Numbered from the stretch's first letter, positions 1-9,840 are shown. The stretch is 64,000 nt of DNA from Streptomyces bobili (GCF_002154575.1 NZ_MUBA01000056.1:1-64000); one strand, 5' to 3'. Notes: generated by a model from the letters alone, not told the origin. Translations and numbers: made by a program.

Positions 1-37
1 GACCGTGCCACAGCAGCATCCGCGGCAAAGTCGCCCG

Positions 38-1224
38 TCACATCGCCTTGCTCGCGACGAGTCGGACGGGAACCTCGGCGTAGGTGTTCAGGATCGTGTT
101 CTGCGCGATCACCGGATCTCCGGTGAACTCGAAACGCTCCACGGACTCGAGCAGCGCGTGGATCAGGGCGTGCAACTCCATGCGGGCGACGCCCTGACCG
201 ACGCAGTTGTGCGCGCCATGTCCGAACCCGAGATGGTCGAGGGGATTGCGGCGGAGGTCGAACTCGTCCGCGCGTTCCCACTTCCGCTCGTCACGGTTGG
301 CGGAGGCGAACAGCGCCCACACCCGGGCTCCCTGCGGGATCGTCACCCCGCCCAGCTCCGTGTCGCGCGCCGCGACGCGGGTCAGGCCCCGCACGGGAGT
401 CTCGAGCCGGAGCAGCTCGTTGATCGTCGAGGCCACCAGAGCGGGTTCGGCGCGCAGCGCGGTCCACTGGTCCGGGCGCTCGGCGAACAGGACGAGCAGA
501 TGGCCGATGGCCGCGGCGGTGGTCTCCAGCGACGGCCCGATGAAGTCGACGAGGAGGAGCGGGCACTTCTCCTTGGCGATGACTCCCTGATCGGCCGCCT
601 CCAGCATGGCGGCACCGGGGCTGTGGGGCGCGAGTTCCCTGTTCGCCGCGAGCTCGTGGGCGAAGGCGAACAGACGTTGTGTCATCTCCATGTTGTGCGG
701 TGTGCGTTCGGAGACCGGGCCCAGCAGGTCGTTGCCCACCTGTCCCCATGCGTAGAGATGTTCGCGATTGCGTTCGGGTAGTCCGAGGTAGTCGGGGATG
801 ACCAGCATCGGCATCGCCTGCGCCAACTCGGTCACGCCGTCGATCTCGCCGCGCGCGACGACTTCGGCGACGAGGTCGTGCGCCTTGCCCGCGATCTCCT
901 CGGCGCGCGCCCGCAGCGGTCCGGGCCGTAGCCCCGCCCCGACGACGGAGCGCAGTACGTCGTGCTCCGGAGGGTCGCTGACGAGGGTGACGCCCCGCAT
1001 GATCTGGTTGACATCGGGATCAAATCCCACGCCCTCGCCGAGAGGAAGGCGTCGTGGTTGGCGAGCACGGCCTTCACGTCGTCGTACCGTGTGATCGCGT
1101 ACACGTCCGGTTCGCGCAGCCGGACGACGCCGCCCAGCTCGCGCAGGTGCCGATACTGCTCGTAGCGAACGGACCGGTCCGAGGTCGCGAACATGTCGAT
1201 CTCTGTCGTGGGTATGACGGCCAC
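38..1224 (-). pseudogene. Cytochrome P450, frameshifted
   Basis: Reads as a bacterial class I P450 that would oxidise a small organic substrate. The I-helix (GPSLETT), the ExxR helix (ELLR) and the heme loop FGHGAHNCVGQG with its cysteine are all present. The first ~60 residues lie in a different frame from the rest. The frames join near 1038, where a run that should read CCC on the plus strand has only CC, so one base is missing. The likely start is GTG at 1224 behind GAGGAGG. It lies upstream of, and divergent from, an FAD monooxygenase. It is either a recent pseudogene or a single-base sequencing error; everything after the shift is well conserved, which favours a very recent event. Confidence 0.85.
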
Positions 1225-1649
1225 GGGTTCCTCCTCGAGCGTCGCCGAGGGAACCGGCGCGCTCCTGTCCGTGACCGGGGGCAACACGCCTCCCCCCTTG
1301 CTTCGCTTCCTCGTTCGAGCCGAACGCATGATCCTGATCTTGCTCGGCGGACGCGGCCGCCAAACCGCCTCACGCTGAGGCAGGTCCCTTCGGTCGGTCA
1401 CGGCTGCGGGAGGAGAACCGCCAACCCGGCCGAGGCAGCGACGGGTTGGTGGCCGCAGCTTTCCGCCGCCTGCGGGTAGCGGGCCGCACGGCGGCCAACC
1501 GTCCCCGAGGTGACTTCAACATCTTCATCAATGTCTGCCGTGACCGATGAGTTTTGTGCGGATCCATGGTCGATACGGCTGGATACACCGACAGCGGTGG
1601 ACCTGTGCTGGGGACGTTCCAGCGTGTGAGGAAGCACATGGAGGCTGTG
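1225..1649. other. Intergenic region between divergent P450 and monooxygenase
   Basis: About 425 bases without a convincing gene. It must hold the promoters of the divergent P450 and FAD monooxygenase. I could not fix an operator or a -35/-10 pair in it. Confidence 0.4.
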
Positions 1650-2951
1650 ATGAGCGTCGACGACTCCGACCCGGGGCACGCGATCCGGACGGGCGGGCAG
1701 GGGACGCGGGAGAGCGGCCCCAAGGTGCTGGTGGCGGGGGCAAGCATCGCGGGACCCGCGCTGGCCCACTGGCTGCGCCGACGCGGGGCTGAGGTGACCG
1801 TGGTCGAACGCGCTCCCGAGCTGCGTTCCGGCGGGCAGGCGGTGGACGCGCGCGGGGTCGCCAAGGAGGTCATCGGGCGCATGGGGCTGGACGCGGCGGT
1901 GCGCGCGGCGTGCACCGACACCGCCGGCGCGCACACCGTGGACGCGGACGGGCAGGTACTGGAGACCTTCCGTGCCGACGACGAGGGTGGCGACGGGTTC
2001 ATCGCGGACATCGAGATCCTGCGCGGGGACCTGTCCAAGGTGCTCTACGACGACACCCGCGACAGCGTCGAGTACGTCTTCGGCGATCGAATCGCCGGAC
2101 TCGCCCAGGACGCGGACGGGGTCGACGTGGTCTTCGCGGGCGGCGACCGGCGGCGCTTCGATCTGGTGGTCGGGGCGGACGGGCTGCACTCGGAGCTGCG
2201 AGCGATGGCCTTCGGGCCGCATGAGCGGTTCCTCCGCCACCTCGGGCACATGCTGGCCTTCTACAGTGTGCCCAACGAGTTCGGGCTGGACCGCTGGCTG
2301 CTGGAGTACCAGGATCAGGCGACCGGGCGCTCCGCCCTCCTACGGCCCATCCAGGACGCCAACCGGGCGATGGCCGTGTTCTACCTCGCCTCGGCTGACT
2401 TCGACGTCGACCACCGCGACGTCGCGGCCCAGAAGGTCCTGCTGCGGGAGCGGATGGCGGGCCTGGGCTGGGTGGCCCCGGACATCCTCGCGCACCTGGA
2501 CGACACTCCGGACTTCTACCTCGACCAGGTCGCCCAGGTGGTGATGGACCGCTGGTCGAGTGGACGGGTGGGGCTGCTCGGGGACGCGGCGTTCAGCTCG
2601 TCGCCGATGTCCGGGCAGGGCACCGGGCTGGCCCTGGTCGGTGCCTACCTGCTGGCCGGAGAGCTGGCCGCTGCCGGATGGGATCCGGAGACCGGGTTCA
2701 CCCGCTACGAGGCACGGATGCGCTCGTTCGTCGAGGCCAACCAGGAGATCGGCCGGTTGAACGCCCGCAGCCGCGACGTCCCCGGGCCGGACTCCGAGCC
2801 GGCCCCCGAGCCGCGCCCTGATTTCGCCGGCGAATGGTTCACCGAGCTGGTCGGGCGCGCGATCAACGGCGTCGAGCTGCCCGACTACGCAGGGGTGCCG
2901 GACTCCGCGACCCCGGCCGGATCGCCGATCACCTCGTCGGCCAGGCCGTAG
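1650..2951 (+). CDS. FAD-dependent monooxygenase (TetX/PHBH-like)
   Basis: A 433-residue flavoprotein of the group A aromatic hydroxylase fold, which uses NAD(P)H and O2 to hydroxylate a soluble substrate. The N-terminal FAD-binding loop is VLVAGASIAGPALAHWL, followed by a Glu at the end of strand 2. The second FAD motif, GRVGLLGDAAFSSSPMSGQG, lies about residue 310. ATG 1650 was chosen because GGAGG sits five bases upstream; a longer open frame from 1554 has no ribosome binding site. The divergent neighbour is a P450 and the convergent one a methyltransferase, so the three may form a small tailoring or degradation set, although no pathway is visible. Substrate unknown. Confidence 0.85.
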   Translation: MSVDDSDPGHAIRTGGQGTRESGPKVLVAGASIAGPALAHWLRRRGAEVTVVERAPELRSGGQAVDARGVAKEVIGRMGLDAAVRAACTDTAGAHTVDADGQVLETFRADDEGGDGFIADIEILRGDLSKVLYDDTRDSVEYVFGDRIAGLAQDADGVDVVFAGGDRRRFDLVVGADGLHSELRAMAFGPHERFLRHLGHMLAFYSVPNEFGLDRWLLEYQDQATGRSALLRPIQDANRAMAVFYLASADFDVDHRDVAAQKVLLRERMAGLGWVAPDILAHLDDTPDFYLDQVAQVVMDRWSSGRVGLLGDAAFSSSPMSGQGTGLALVGAYLLAGELAAAGWDPETGFTRYEARMRSFVEANQEIGRLNARSRDVPGPDSEPAPEPRPDFAGEWFTELVGRAINGVELPDYAGVPDSATPAGSPITSSARP

Positions 2952-3014
2952 GTGTCACACAGCGTGTCGAGGTCGAGAGGGACGACGCTTCGATAGGGCA
3001 CCGCCGGCCGGGCG

Positions 3015-3860
3015 TCAGCCGGCCCGGCGGGCGGTGACCAGCAGGTACTCCCACTCCATGACCGTCCCGTCCTGCCCCGCCGCCAGGTTCCCGTCGCGGG
3101 CCAGGGCCGCCAGGTCCCGGTCCAGGGCGGCGGCCCGGTCGGGCTCGCCCGCGATGTTCTTGTAGACGGAGATGGTCGGGCCGTAGCGCTCCTTGAAGTA
3201 GTCGCGGAACGCCTCGGGCGTGGGGAAGAGGCCGATCCGGACGGTCCGGCGCTCGGCGCGCACGTCCGTGACCCGGTCGCCGAGGAGGCCGCGCACATGG
3301 TCCTCGTCCCCCCACAGCGGGGGCGGCTGCGCACCCGGCGGGGGCGGCGGCGCGTAGGGCTTCATCGCGGCGAACATCCGGCCGATGAACCCCTGAGGCG
3401 TCCAGCTCAGGAGCCCGATGGTGCCGCCGGGGCGGCAGACCCGCACCATTTCGCCGGCGGCCTGCCGGTGGTGCGGGGCGAACATCACGCCGACGCAGGA
3501 CAGCACGGTGTCGAACTCCGCATCGCCGAACGGCAGGGCCTCGGCGTCGGCCTCCTGCCAGGTGAGCTGCGCACCCTGCTCGGCGGCCACACGTCGGCCG
3601 GCCTCGAACAGTTCGGGGGTCAGGTCGCAGGCGACGACGTCCGCGCCCGCGAGGGCCGCCGGGATCGCTGCGTTCCCGGAGCCGGCCCCGACGTCCAGGA
3701 CCCGCTGGCCGGGGCGCACGTCGCACGCCTCGACCAGGACCGCCCCCAGTTCGGGGATGACCTCGGAGGCCACGGACGGGTAGTCCCCCTGGGCCCACAT
3801 CGCGCGGTGCTTGGCCTTCAGCGCACGGTCGGCGTCGGCCGTGCTGTTCTGCGTCGTCAT
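3015..3860 (-). CDS. Class I SAM-dependent methyltransferase
   Basis: A 281-residue UbiE/Methyltransf_11-type enzyme. Motif I is VLDVGAGSGNAAIPAALAG, the acidic end of strand 2 is VVACDLTPE, and motif II/III contains DAEALPFGDAEFD. A proline-rich insert (PPPPPGAQPPP) follows the core. The ATG at 3860 lies seven bases after GAGGAG; upstream in-frame codons lack a binding site. It converges with the FAD monooxygenase, whose stop is only about 60 bases away. Methyl acceptor unknown; a small molecule is likely for this family. Confidence 0.85.
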   Translation of the reverse strand: MTTQNSTADADRALKAKHRAMWAQGDYPSVASEVIPELGAVLVEACDVRPGQRVLDVGAGSGNAAIPAALAGADVVACDLTPELFEAGRRVAAEQGAQLTWQEADAEALPFGDAEFDTVLSCVGVMFAPHHRQAAGEMVRVCRPGGTIGLLSWTPQGFIGRMFAAMKPYAPPPPPGAQPPPLWGDEDHVRGLLGDRVTDVRAERRTVRIGLFPTPEAFRDYFKERYGPTISVYKNIAGEPDRAAALDRDLAALARDGNLAAGQDGTVMEWEYLLVTARRAG

Positions 3861-4299
3861 GGCTGCGCTCCTCACCGGTCGGACGGCGGTTTCGCGCCGA
3901 CGGTCTCGAGCGAGCTCCGCCGCCTCCATACGAGCGTAGTGACGAGCCAGGAGAGTGTCTCGCCGTCTGCCGCCGGGATCCGGCGTGCAGGGCGGGGCGA
4001 GCGCGGTGGGGGCCTCACCGATCAGAGTAAGTACCGCACGAACTACTCACCGGGTCTCAGTCCGTCCAGGCGGCCAGGGACGCGTTCACGCCGAGAGCCG
4101 GGCGGGCTCGGCCTGCTGCAGCTACAGCTGCCCAGCGGTGTCCCATGCCTGGCTGGGCCGCAGGCCAGGGCCTCAGGCAGCGAACGGGTTGGTGTGGCGG
4201 GGCAACTGCTGCCCCGGGCGCGCGAACCGCTGGGCGCCCTGTTCGTCGCGTACGGCGAGGAACCCGGCGTCCGTCAGGCGCTGTGCGATCTTCCCGCGG

Positions 4300-4654
4300 C
4301 GGATCGCGGTCATGGGTGTTGCCGGCCGAGACGCCGACGAGGAGGGGCAGTCCCTTCGCGTCCGACAGGACGTGCATCTCGGAACCCGGCTCACTCCGGT
4401 CCACAGGGCTCGGACCTGTGTGTTCGCCCCCTTTCTTCAGCGCGGACGTGGGCGGTGTCCAGGACGACGCGGGTGACGTCGAGGAGGCCTGCGTCGTGGA
4501 GCCGGTGCAGCACGGCTTCGTGTAGCCGTCCCCGGACGCCGGCTCGAGGCGGAAGTTGGCGCCAGGCAACCGGTGGCGGCGGGCAGGCCGGCCGACTCAC
4601 CGAAACCCGCCGGACCCAGATCCTGGTCCCCGTCGGCGAACTCCAGGTCGTCAA
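4300..4654 (-). pseudogene. IS5-family transposase remnant
   Basis: Read on the minus strand, one frame gives GRLHEAVLHRLHDAGLLDVTRVVLDTAHVRA. After a frame change near 4443 it continues as KKGGEHTGPSPVDRSEPGSE and a stretch ending LVGVSAGNTHD. This is the first catalytic-Asp region of IS5-type DDE transposases (DxxHVRAxKGG.TGPSPVDR). The N-terminal part and the second and third catalytic residues are not recognisable, and no terminal inverted repeats were found. It is a dead fragment. The sequence down to about 4050 may be further decayed element or unrelated DNA. Confidence 0.7.
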
Positions 4655-5013
4655 CTGACGCCGAAAACCGAGACAGCCTCATCCAGGAAGACCGAAACAA
4701 TCGCCGAGAAGCCGTCTCAGCCTTCACATCGAAGACGCCACCGCGCCCAGACGCCTACGAATCCAAGCCGAACACCGACCCGGCCAGCACGAAGAGAACG
4801 AGAGTGTCATCCTCCCGCGGGTAAATGAGCCCGGCGCCGAGTCGGTGACGAGGCGCCAGCGCTTCTGCTCGCCGAGCGCCTCACGCAGCCAGTCCAACGA
4901 CCGGTCTTCAGCACGGCGACGGCGAGCGCCCTGCCCCGACCCGGTGACGATCCTGGCGCGGCTGTCGTCGATCCACCGCTGCGCGTGGACGTAGCCCGGA
5001 GGGGAGGCTGCTG
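4655..5013. other. Decayed sequence, no intact gene
   Basis: No complete gene is visible. On the minus strand, 4820-4985 encodes a protein-like stretch (containing SLDWLREALGEQKRW) that may be the tail of an unrecognised, disrupted gene. Confidence 0.3.
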
Positions 5014-5142
5014 GTGGACCAGCAATGGTCGGAAGGCCCGAACACCGATCCCGATGCGGCAAGAGAGCGCTCCGACGCGGACCTACGGGCGTCGCGGGTT
5101 GCCGTACGAGCGGTGTTGCGGTGGAACAGGCCGACTTCGTAG
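5014..5142 (+). pseudogene. Truncated copy of small membrane protein gene (cf. 39637-39969)
   Basis: Starting at GTG 5014, the first ~38 codons closely match the start of the intact gene at 39637. Both begin VDQQW(S/P)EGPN and share DPDAARER and RASR blocks. The similarity stops about where the first membrane helix should begin, and the frame ends at TAG after 42 codons. At the DNA level the match covers roughly 5008-5130, with scattered substitutions. This is a truncated paralogue, evidently inactive, lying among insertion-sequence debris. Confidence 0.65.
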
Positions 5143-5273
5143 GAGCCGGGGGCGATGTGCAGGCAGCCATACTCGGCGATGGCGTCGGTGAGGGGGGAGC
5201 CAGGCCGATACCGACGCTGCGGGCTCGACGAGTCACCCCGAGAGGTCGCAACACCGGGTGGCACTAATCTGCG

Positions 5274-5888
5274 GTGGTGACCGGAACCGAGCTGGATGAG
5301 TTGATCGTTGCTGACGGCGTGGCGCTGCGCGCGTGGCTGCTGGACAACCACACCGCCTCTCCTGGCGTGTGGCTCGCCCTCACCAGGAAGGGCGGCTCCG
5401 TTACCACGCTGACCTGGCAGCAGGCGGTCGACGAGGCACTGTGCTTCGGCTGGATAGACGGGCAGGCCCGCAAGCGCGACGAGGGGAGTTCCTGGAGGCG
5501 GCTCACCCCGCGCCGGCCCCGCAGCATCTGGTCCCAGCGCAACGTCGCCAACGTGGCCCGGCTGGAGGCGGCCGGCCTGATGCTGCCCGCCGGCCGCGCC
5601 GCGGTGGACGCCGCGAAGGCCGACGGGCGGTGGACGGCCGCCTATGCGCCGTCATCGGAAGCGGAGGTGCCGGCCGACCTGCGAGCCGCGATCGCCGCCG
5701 ACCCAGCGGCGCAGGCGATGTTCGAGGTACTCACCAAGACCAACCGCTTCGCCCTCATCAGCCGGGTCAATGCCGTCAAGCGGGCCGAGACGCGCACCCG
5801 GAAGATCGCCGAGTGCGTGGCGATGCTGGTCCGGCACGAGACGGTCCACCCACAGCGGGCCAAGCCGGCGGACCCGCCGACGCCGTGA
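5274..5888 (+). CDS. YdeI/OmpD-associated (OmdA) family protein
   Basis: A 204-residue protein. Its N-terminal half matches the bacterial YdeI/OmdA family: a DELIVADGV start, the helical LTWQQAVDEALCFGWIDGQ core and the RRPRSIWSQRN segment. The helical C-terminal domain (about 130-190) contains NRFALISRVNAVKRAETR and is rich in basic residues. Members are cytoplasmic proteins linked to stress tolerance and have no established enzyme activity. Two adjacent GTG codons are possible starts and neither has a strong ribosome binding site. It stands alone between decayed DNA and a convergent symporter gene. Confidence 0.8.
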   Translation: MVTGTELDELIVADGVALRAWLLDNHTASPGVWLALTRKGGSVTTLTWQQAVDEALCFGWIDGQARKRDEGSSWRRLTPRRPRSIWSQRNVANVARLEAAGLMLPAGRAAVDAAKADGRWTAAYAPSSEAEVPADLRAAIAADPAAQAMFEVLTKTNRFALISRVNAVKRAETRTRKIAECVAMLVRHETVHPQRAKPADPPTP

Positions 5889-5961
5889 CCGGGCATCTGC
5901 CGGAACGGACCAACCCACGCTATTGAGCTGCAGCCGTCCTCACCGTGGATGTGACCAGCCG

Positions 5962-7545
5962 TCAAGGCGTTGACCAGACGGCGTGCTCCGCGCCGCGTAC
6001 CTCGCCGGCCGCCCGGCGTCGATCCGTGACGCTGCCCAGCCAGCCCAGCAGGAATCCGGCCGGCACCGTCACCAGGCCCGGGATCGTCACGTTCCAGATC
6101 CTGAAGTCCTGGTCGGGGAAGATCGACGCGGGTGTGCCGGACGTGTACGGCGACAGCACCAGCGCCGCGATGCTCAGCACCGTGGCTCCCCACAGGCACC
6201 ACAGGGCACCGCGGGCGGTGAAGCCGGGCCAGTACAGGGCGTACAGCAGAACGGGCGCGAGGGCGGCGCCGCAGACGGCGAGCCAGAGCGTCGAGACGAC
6301 CACCAGGTTCCAGTCGGCGACGACGACCGCCACGAGCGCGGCGACAGTGCCCGTCAGCGCCGCCGACCACCGCGACGCGGTTCCATCCGCCTTGTCCGCC
6401 GGGCGGCTCCCGGCGGTCTTGCCGTACGCGCCCAGCACGTCCCGTCCCAGGGCGATGCCGGCGGCGAGGGTCACATCCACGACGGCCGCGAGCGCGGTCA
6501 GGAAGAGGACGCAGGCCAGGGCCGCGACCAGGAGGCCGCCGCCGTCGAGCGCCCGCCCCAGCATCAGCGGCGTGAAGACCTGCGCCGACGGGCCGGCCTG
6601 GCGCAGCGCCTCGCCGACGAGGGCCGCGGCGCCGACGCCGACGACGGTGAGCGCGCCGTACAGCAGGGTGAGTTCGGTGAGCATCCAGCGCCCGACGGTG
6701 CGGGCGCCGCGCGGGCTCTTCGTCGAGATCGCCCGCATGAGTACGGCGGGCATGGCCAGCGTCGCCATCGACATGCCGAAGGTCTGCCCGATCCGGTTCA
6801 CGGCGCCCACCCATCCGTCACCGGTGTAGCCGCCCGGACGCAGATACGCCTCGCCCATCCGCGAGCCGTGCGCGGCGGCGTCGAGCAGCCGCCCGGGGTC
6901 CCCGCCGAAGCGGTCGAGCACCAGGACGGCAGCGACCACCAGCACGGGCAGGGCGATCGCCGACTTCGCGATCATCACCACGCCGGTGCCCCGGATCCCG
7001 CCGCTGACGGCGAGCGCCGTCATCACGCAGCCGATGACCACGATGCAGCCGGCCCGCGTACCGGGCTGCCCGATCAGCGCTGCTGCGACGTTGCCGACCA
7101 CCACCAACTGCACGACCAGCAGCGGGAAGCAGACGAGCAGGGTCACCACACCCCACGAGACGCGCACGGCGGGCCCGCCGCTGCCGCGCGCGTCCAGCAT
7201 GTCCGCGGCCGTCAACGAGGCGTGCCTGCGCAGCGGCTCGATGATCAGCACGAGGAGCAGCATGACCCCGATCAGGCTGCCCAGCATCACGCCGAGGCCG
7301 TCGAAGCCGGACGTGGCGACCATGCCCACCAGTACGGTGACCGTCGCGACCGTGGTGGTGTCGCCGCCCATCGCGATGCCCTGCTGCCAGGAGCGCAGCC
7401 TGCGGTTCTCGGACCGTACGAGAGCCCGGTCGTCCTCGTCGGCGCCGGTGACGATGCACAGCAGCAGGCAGATCACGACGAACACCGAGAACACGGCGAA
7501 GACGAGGGACCGGGACGAGGGATCGAGCAGCGTGGTCACGACCAC
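5962..7545 (-). CDS. Solute:sodium symporter (SSS family, ActP-like)
   Basis: A 527-residue integral membrane protein with about 13 hydrophobic helices. It belongs to the SSSF/SLC5 family, which drives uptake of organic acids or similar solutes with sodium. The order of features (an early SWQQGIAMGGD segment, then helices with GIALGRD) and the DUF485 partner upstream resemble the acetate/cation symporter ActP arrangement. Its start overlaps the last codons of the DUF485 gene by ten bases, so the two are translationally coupled. The substrate cannot be fixed from sequence; monocarboxylate is the best guess. Confidence 0.8.
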   Translation of the reverse strand: MVVTTLLDPSSRSLVFAVFSVFVVICLLLCIVTGADEDDRALVRSENRRLRSWQQGIAMGGDTTTVATVTVLVGMVATSGFDGLGVMLGSLIGVMLLLVLIIEPLRRHASLTAADMLDARGSGGPAVRVSWGVVTLLVCFPLLVVQLVVVGNVAAALIGQPGTRAGCIVVIGCVMTALAVSGGIRGTGVVMIAKSAIALPVLVVAAVLVLDRFGGDPGRLLDAAAHGSRMGEAYLRPGGYTGDGWVGAVNRIGQTFGMSMATLAMPAVLMRAISTKSPRGARTVGRWMLTELTLLYGALTVVGVGAAALVGEALRQAGPSAQVFTPLMLGRALDGGGLLVAALACVLFLTALAAVVDVTLAAGIALGRDVLGAYGKTAGSRPADKADGTASRWSAALTGTVAALVAVVVADWNLVVVSTLWLAVCGAALAPVLLYALYWPGFTARGALWCLWGATVLSIAALVLSPYTSGTPASIFPDQDFRIWNVTIPGLVTVPAGFLLGWLGSVTDRRRAAGEVRGAEHAVWSTP

Positions 7546-7874
7546 CTCCGGGCACCCGGCTGCGGCTCGATCCGGTCGACCCGTCGCCCGTACAGCACGA
7601 GCGCGTGCACACCGACGCCGAACGGCACCACGGCGAGGAGCACACCGAGGCTCACCGGCCCGGCGATCCTCGTACCGTACAAGGCCGGTACGAGGGAGGC
7701 GGGCAGCACATAGAGCAGCCAGGCCACGGCGATCCGGACGCCGAGCCGCAGCCCGACGGCCAGGCGCGCCGCCTCCTCGGCGTCGGGTCGCTCGTGCTCC
7801 GCGGGAGGTCGCCCGGCGGCGGCGAATGCGTCATGGTGGGGCGGCCCGTGCCAGGGCTGCGGTGCGAAGGACAT
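7536..7874 (-). CDS. DUF485-type small membrane protein, symporter partner
   Basis: A 112-residue protein with a polar N-terminus and two hydrophobic helices (about 55-75 and 85-103), typical of DUF485/YjcH proteins that precede acetate-type symporters. The ATG at 7874 was chosen because longer in-frame starts lack a binding site, while a GGAG lies about nine bases upstream of it. Its 3' end overlaps the start of the symporter gene, which supports one operon and probably one transporter complex. Its exact role in the transporter is unknown in the family. Confidence 0.65.
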   Translation of the reverse strand: MSFAPQPWHGPPHHDAFAAAGRPPAEHERPDAEEAARLAVGLRLGVRIAVAWLLYVLPASLVPALYGTRIAGPVSLGVLLAVVPFGVGVHALVLYGRRVDRIEPQPGARRWS

Positions 7875-8357
7875 GTGGGCGGCTCCGCTCACGTCGGTGC
7901 GACACCCCGGAAGGGGTGCGAGTACGGGTGTGGGGGTGAGCGCGGAGTCAATCAGACACATGCACGTACCCGCGCGCCCCGGACGCAGGACTGTTCGTCC
8001 GCCCAATACGGAGCCGTGTGGACGGTGAGCGGGCACTGCGCGATCGGGAGCGGCAGCGGCAGCAGCGGTCGGGACGGTCCTGGTACTCCGCGACCTCGCC
8101 GGCCCTGACGCGGCTGCCAAAAATCCAACTCGAGTGTCTCCTCGGTCCAGCGGTCCACCGGTTTGCCGGTCGGCCTCTCGACGTTCAAGGCCACGCCGTC
8201 GCCAGCCCCTCGCCTTCGCCCTCGATACCGTCAGTGCCGCTCCGCCCACCTGATCGGCTGCAGCGTCATGGGTTTCCTCGCTACGCCACAGCGCGGCCGA
8301 TGAGTTTTGGGATCACGGCCGGTCCAAACTCGTGACACCCCAGGAAAGGACACCGCC
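7875..8357. other. Intergenic region between divergent operons
   Basis: About 480 bases with no convincing gene on either strand. It separates the DUF485/symporter operon from the divergent reductase gene and should hold both promoters. Confidence 0.4.
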
Positions 8358-8963
8358 ATGTCGGAGCTTCTCGTCGACTTCATCACCTCCCTCGACGGCC
8401 ACGCATCGGGAGAGGGATGGCCCGGGTTCTGGGGCCTCGAGGGCCCGGAGTACCTCGCATGGCTCGGCGAACAGCCCGAGGCCACCTACCTGATGGGAGC
8501 GAACACCTACCGACTGATGTCGGGCTTCGCCGCAGGTGAGGTCCCCGATGGCCAGGACGAGTTCAGGCCCGAGGAAGAAGCGTCCGTCGACGAGCTCACG
8601 CAAGCGTCCAAGGTGGTCTTCTCCTCCTCCCTCGATGAGCCACTGACGTGGGCCAACTCCACGCTCGTCCGCGACGACGCCGTCGAGGCGGTCCGCGCCA
8701 TGAAGTCGAGCGGCTCGGGGCTCCTCAGCACGATCGGCAGCCTCAGCCTGTGCCGGTCCCTGCTGCGAGCCGGACTCGTCGACCGCTTCCGGGTCGTGAT
8801 GTTCCCGGTGATCACCGGGGCCACCGGCCAGGAACGCATCTACGACGGCTATCCGGACGTTGCCCTCGAGATGATCGAGCACCACACCTTCGACGGCCGC
8901 ATCCAGCTGGTCGAGTACAAGCCCAGTGTGCTCGACCACCCGCCGCTCGGCGTCCCTGCGTGA
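8358..8963 (+). CDS. RibD C-terminal/dihydrofolate reductase-like protein
   Basis: A 201-residue protein of the RibD-C/DHFR fold, a cytoplasmic NADPH-dependent reductase family. Visible signatures are the start SELLVDFITSLDGHASG, the segment TYLMGANTYRLMSGF corresponding to the nucleotide-binding region, LLSTIGSLSLCRSLLRAGLVD, and VMFPVITGATG near the C-terminus. The ATG at 8358 follows AGGAAAGG by about eight bases. These stand-alone proteins are common in Streptomyces and their substrates are mostly unknown. It is not the folate DHFR, because the DHFR substrate residues are not apparent. Confidence 0.85.
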   Translation: MSELLVDFITSLDGHASGEGWPGFWGLEGPEYLAWLGEQPEATYLMGANTYRLMSGFAAGEVPDGQDEFRPEEEASVDELTQASKVVFSSSLDEPLTWANSTLVRDDAVEAVRAMKSSGSGLLSTIGSLSLCRSLLRAGLVDRFRVVMFPVITGATGQERIYDGYPDVALEMIEHHTFDGRIQLVEYKPSVLDHPPLGVPA

Positions 8964-9171
8964 CATCACCCCGGCCGCCGCTTTGAACGGCCGCCCAACC
9001 GGCGCCGGCGGGCGCGCAGCGAAACCGCGTCCTGACGTTGGCCACGGTGACCCGGGCGGCGAAGGACAGGGACGGGACTCCGAGGCATCTCTTCGACCTT
9101 GCTGGTGACCGTCTCGGCGTGTCGCCCGCCCTCTTGCCGCAGCCCGGATCGCTGTGCGTGGCTGGTATGGG

Positions 9172-9840
9172 TCAGTTCGCGATTCCGACGACCTGCTCGA
9201 TGGTGTCCGGCTGGTTCACCATGGCGAGCATGTGGTGGGCGACATCGGCGCGGGACACGGAGAACCCGCCCCGGATGTTGCGGTTCCACGCGGTCCTGTA
9301 CCTGCCGGTCAGTGGCTTGTCGGTGAGCTTGGGCGGGCGCGACACCGTCCACTGCAGTCCGCTGTCGCGCAGGGTCTGCTCGGTGACGGCGAGGTCGGCA
9401 TAGTGCCGGCCGAACATCGCCCGGGTAAACGGGACTCCCAGGTGGCGCATGAAGAAGCCGTCGCCGGGGTCGTGCCTGGGTGGCGTCGACTGTCCGGGCA
9501 CCGGCACCGGTCCGACGGGTGCGGCGCTGACGATGATGATCCGGCGGACGTGCTCGGCCCGCATCGCCTCGACGATCGCGCGGGTTCCACGCGAGGTGAT
9601 GCCCGCGTCCGCGCGCGGGTTTCGCGGGCCGAGCGCGGACAGTACGGCGTCGGCGCCGCGTACTGCCGCGGCGAGCGTCGGCATGTCGGGCCGGGTGAGG
9701 TCGACGGCGACCGTGCGGACGCCGCCCGGCAGCTCCCGCGGGCGGCGGGCCACGGCGGTGACATCATGCCCGTCGGCCACCGCCTGCTCGACCAGGTGCC
9801 GTCCGATGCCGCCGGTGGCGGCGACGATCGTGAGTTTCAT
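9172..9840 (-). CDS. NAD(P)-binding protein, atypical SDR (BVR-B/NmrA-like)
   Basis: A 222-residue Rossmann protein. The nucleotide loop AATGGIGRHL is at residues 7-16, followed by an Arg pair (ARRPRELPGG) that suggests NADPH, and by SALGPRNPRAD and VSAAPVGP segments. The classical YxxxK pair is replaced by the FGRHYADLAVTE region, as in biliverdin reductase B-like or NmrA-like atypical SDRs. It overlaps the upstream NmrA-like gene by four bases (ATGA), so both are translated together. They lie next to an ECF41 sigma factor, and oxidoreductase/epimerase genes are standard neighbours of that sigma group. Confidence 0.8.
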   Translation of the reverse strand: MKLTIVAATGGIGRHLVEQAVADGHDVTAVARRPRELPGGVRTVAVDLTRPDMPTLAAAVRGADAVLSALGPRNPRADAGITSRGTRAIVEAMRAEHVRRIIIVSAAPVGPVPVPGQSTPPRHDPGDGFFMRHLGVPFTRAMFGRHYADLAVTEQTLRDSGLQWTVSRPPKLTDKPLTGRYRTAWNRNIRGGFSVSRADVAHHMLAMVNQPDTIEQVVGIAN

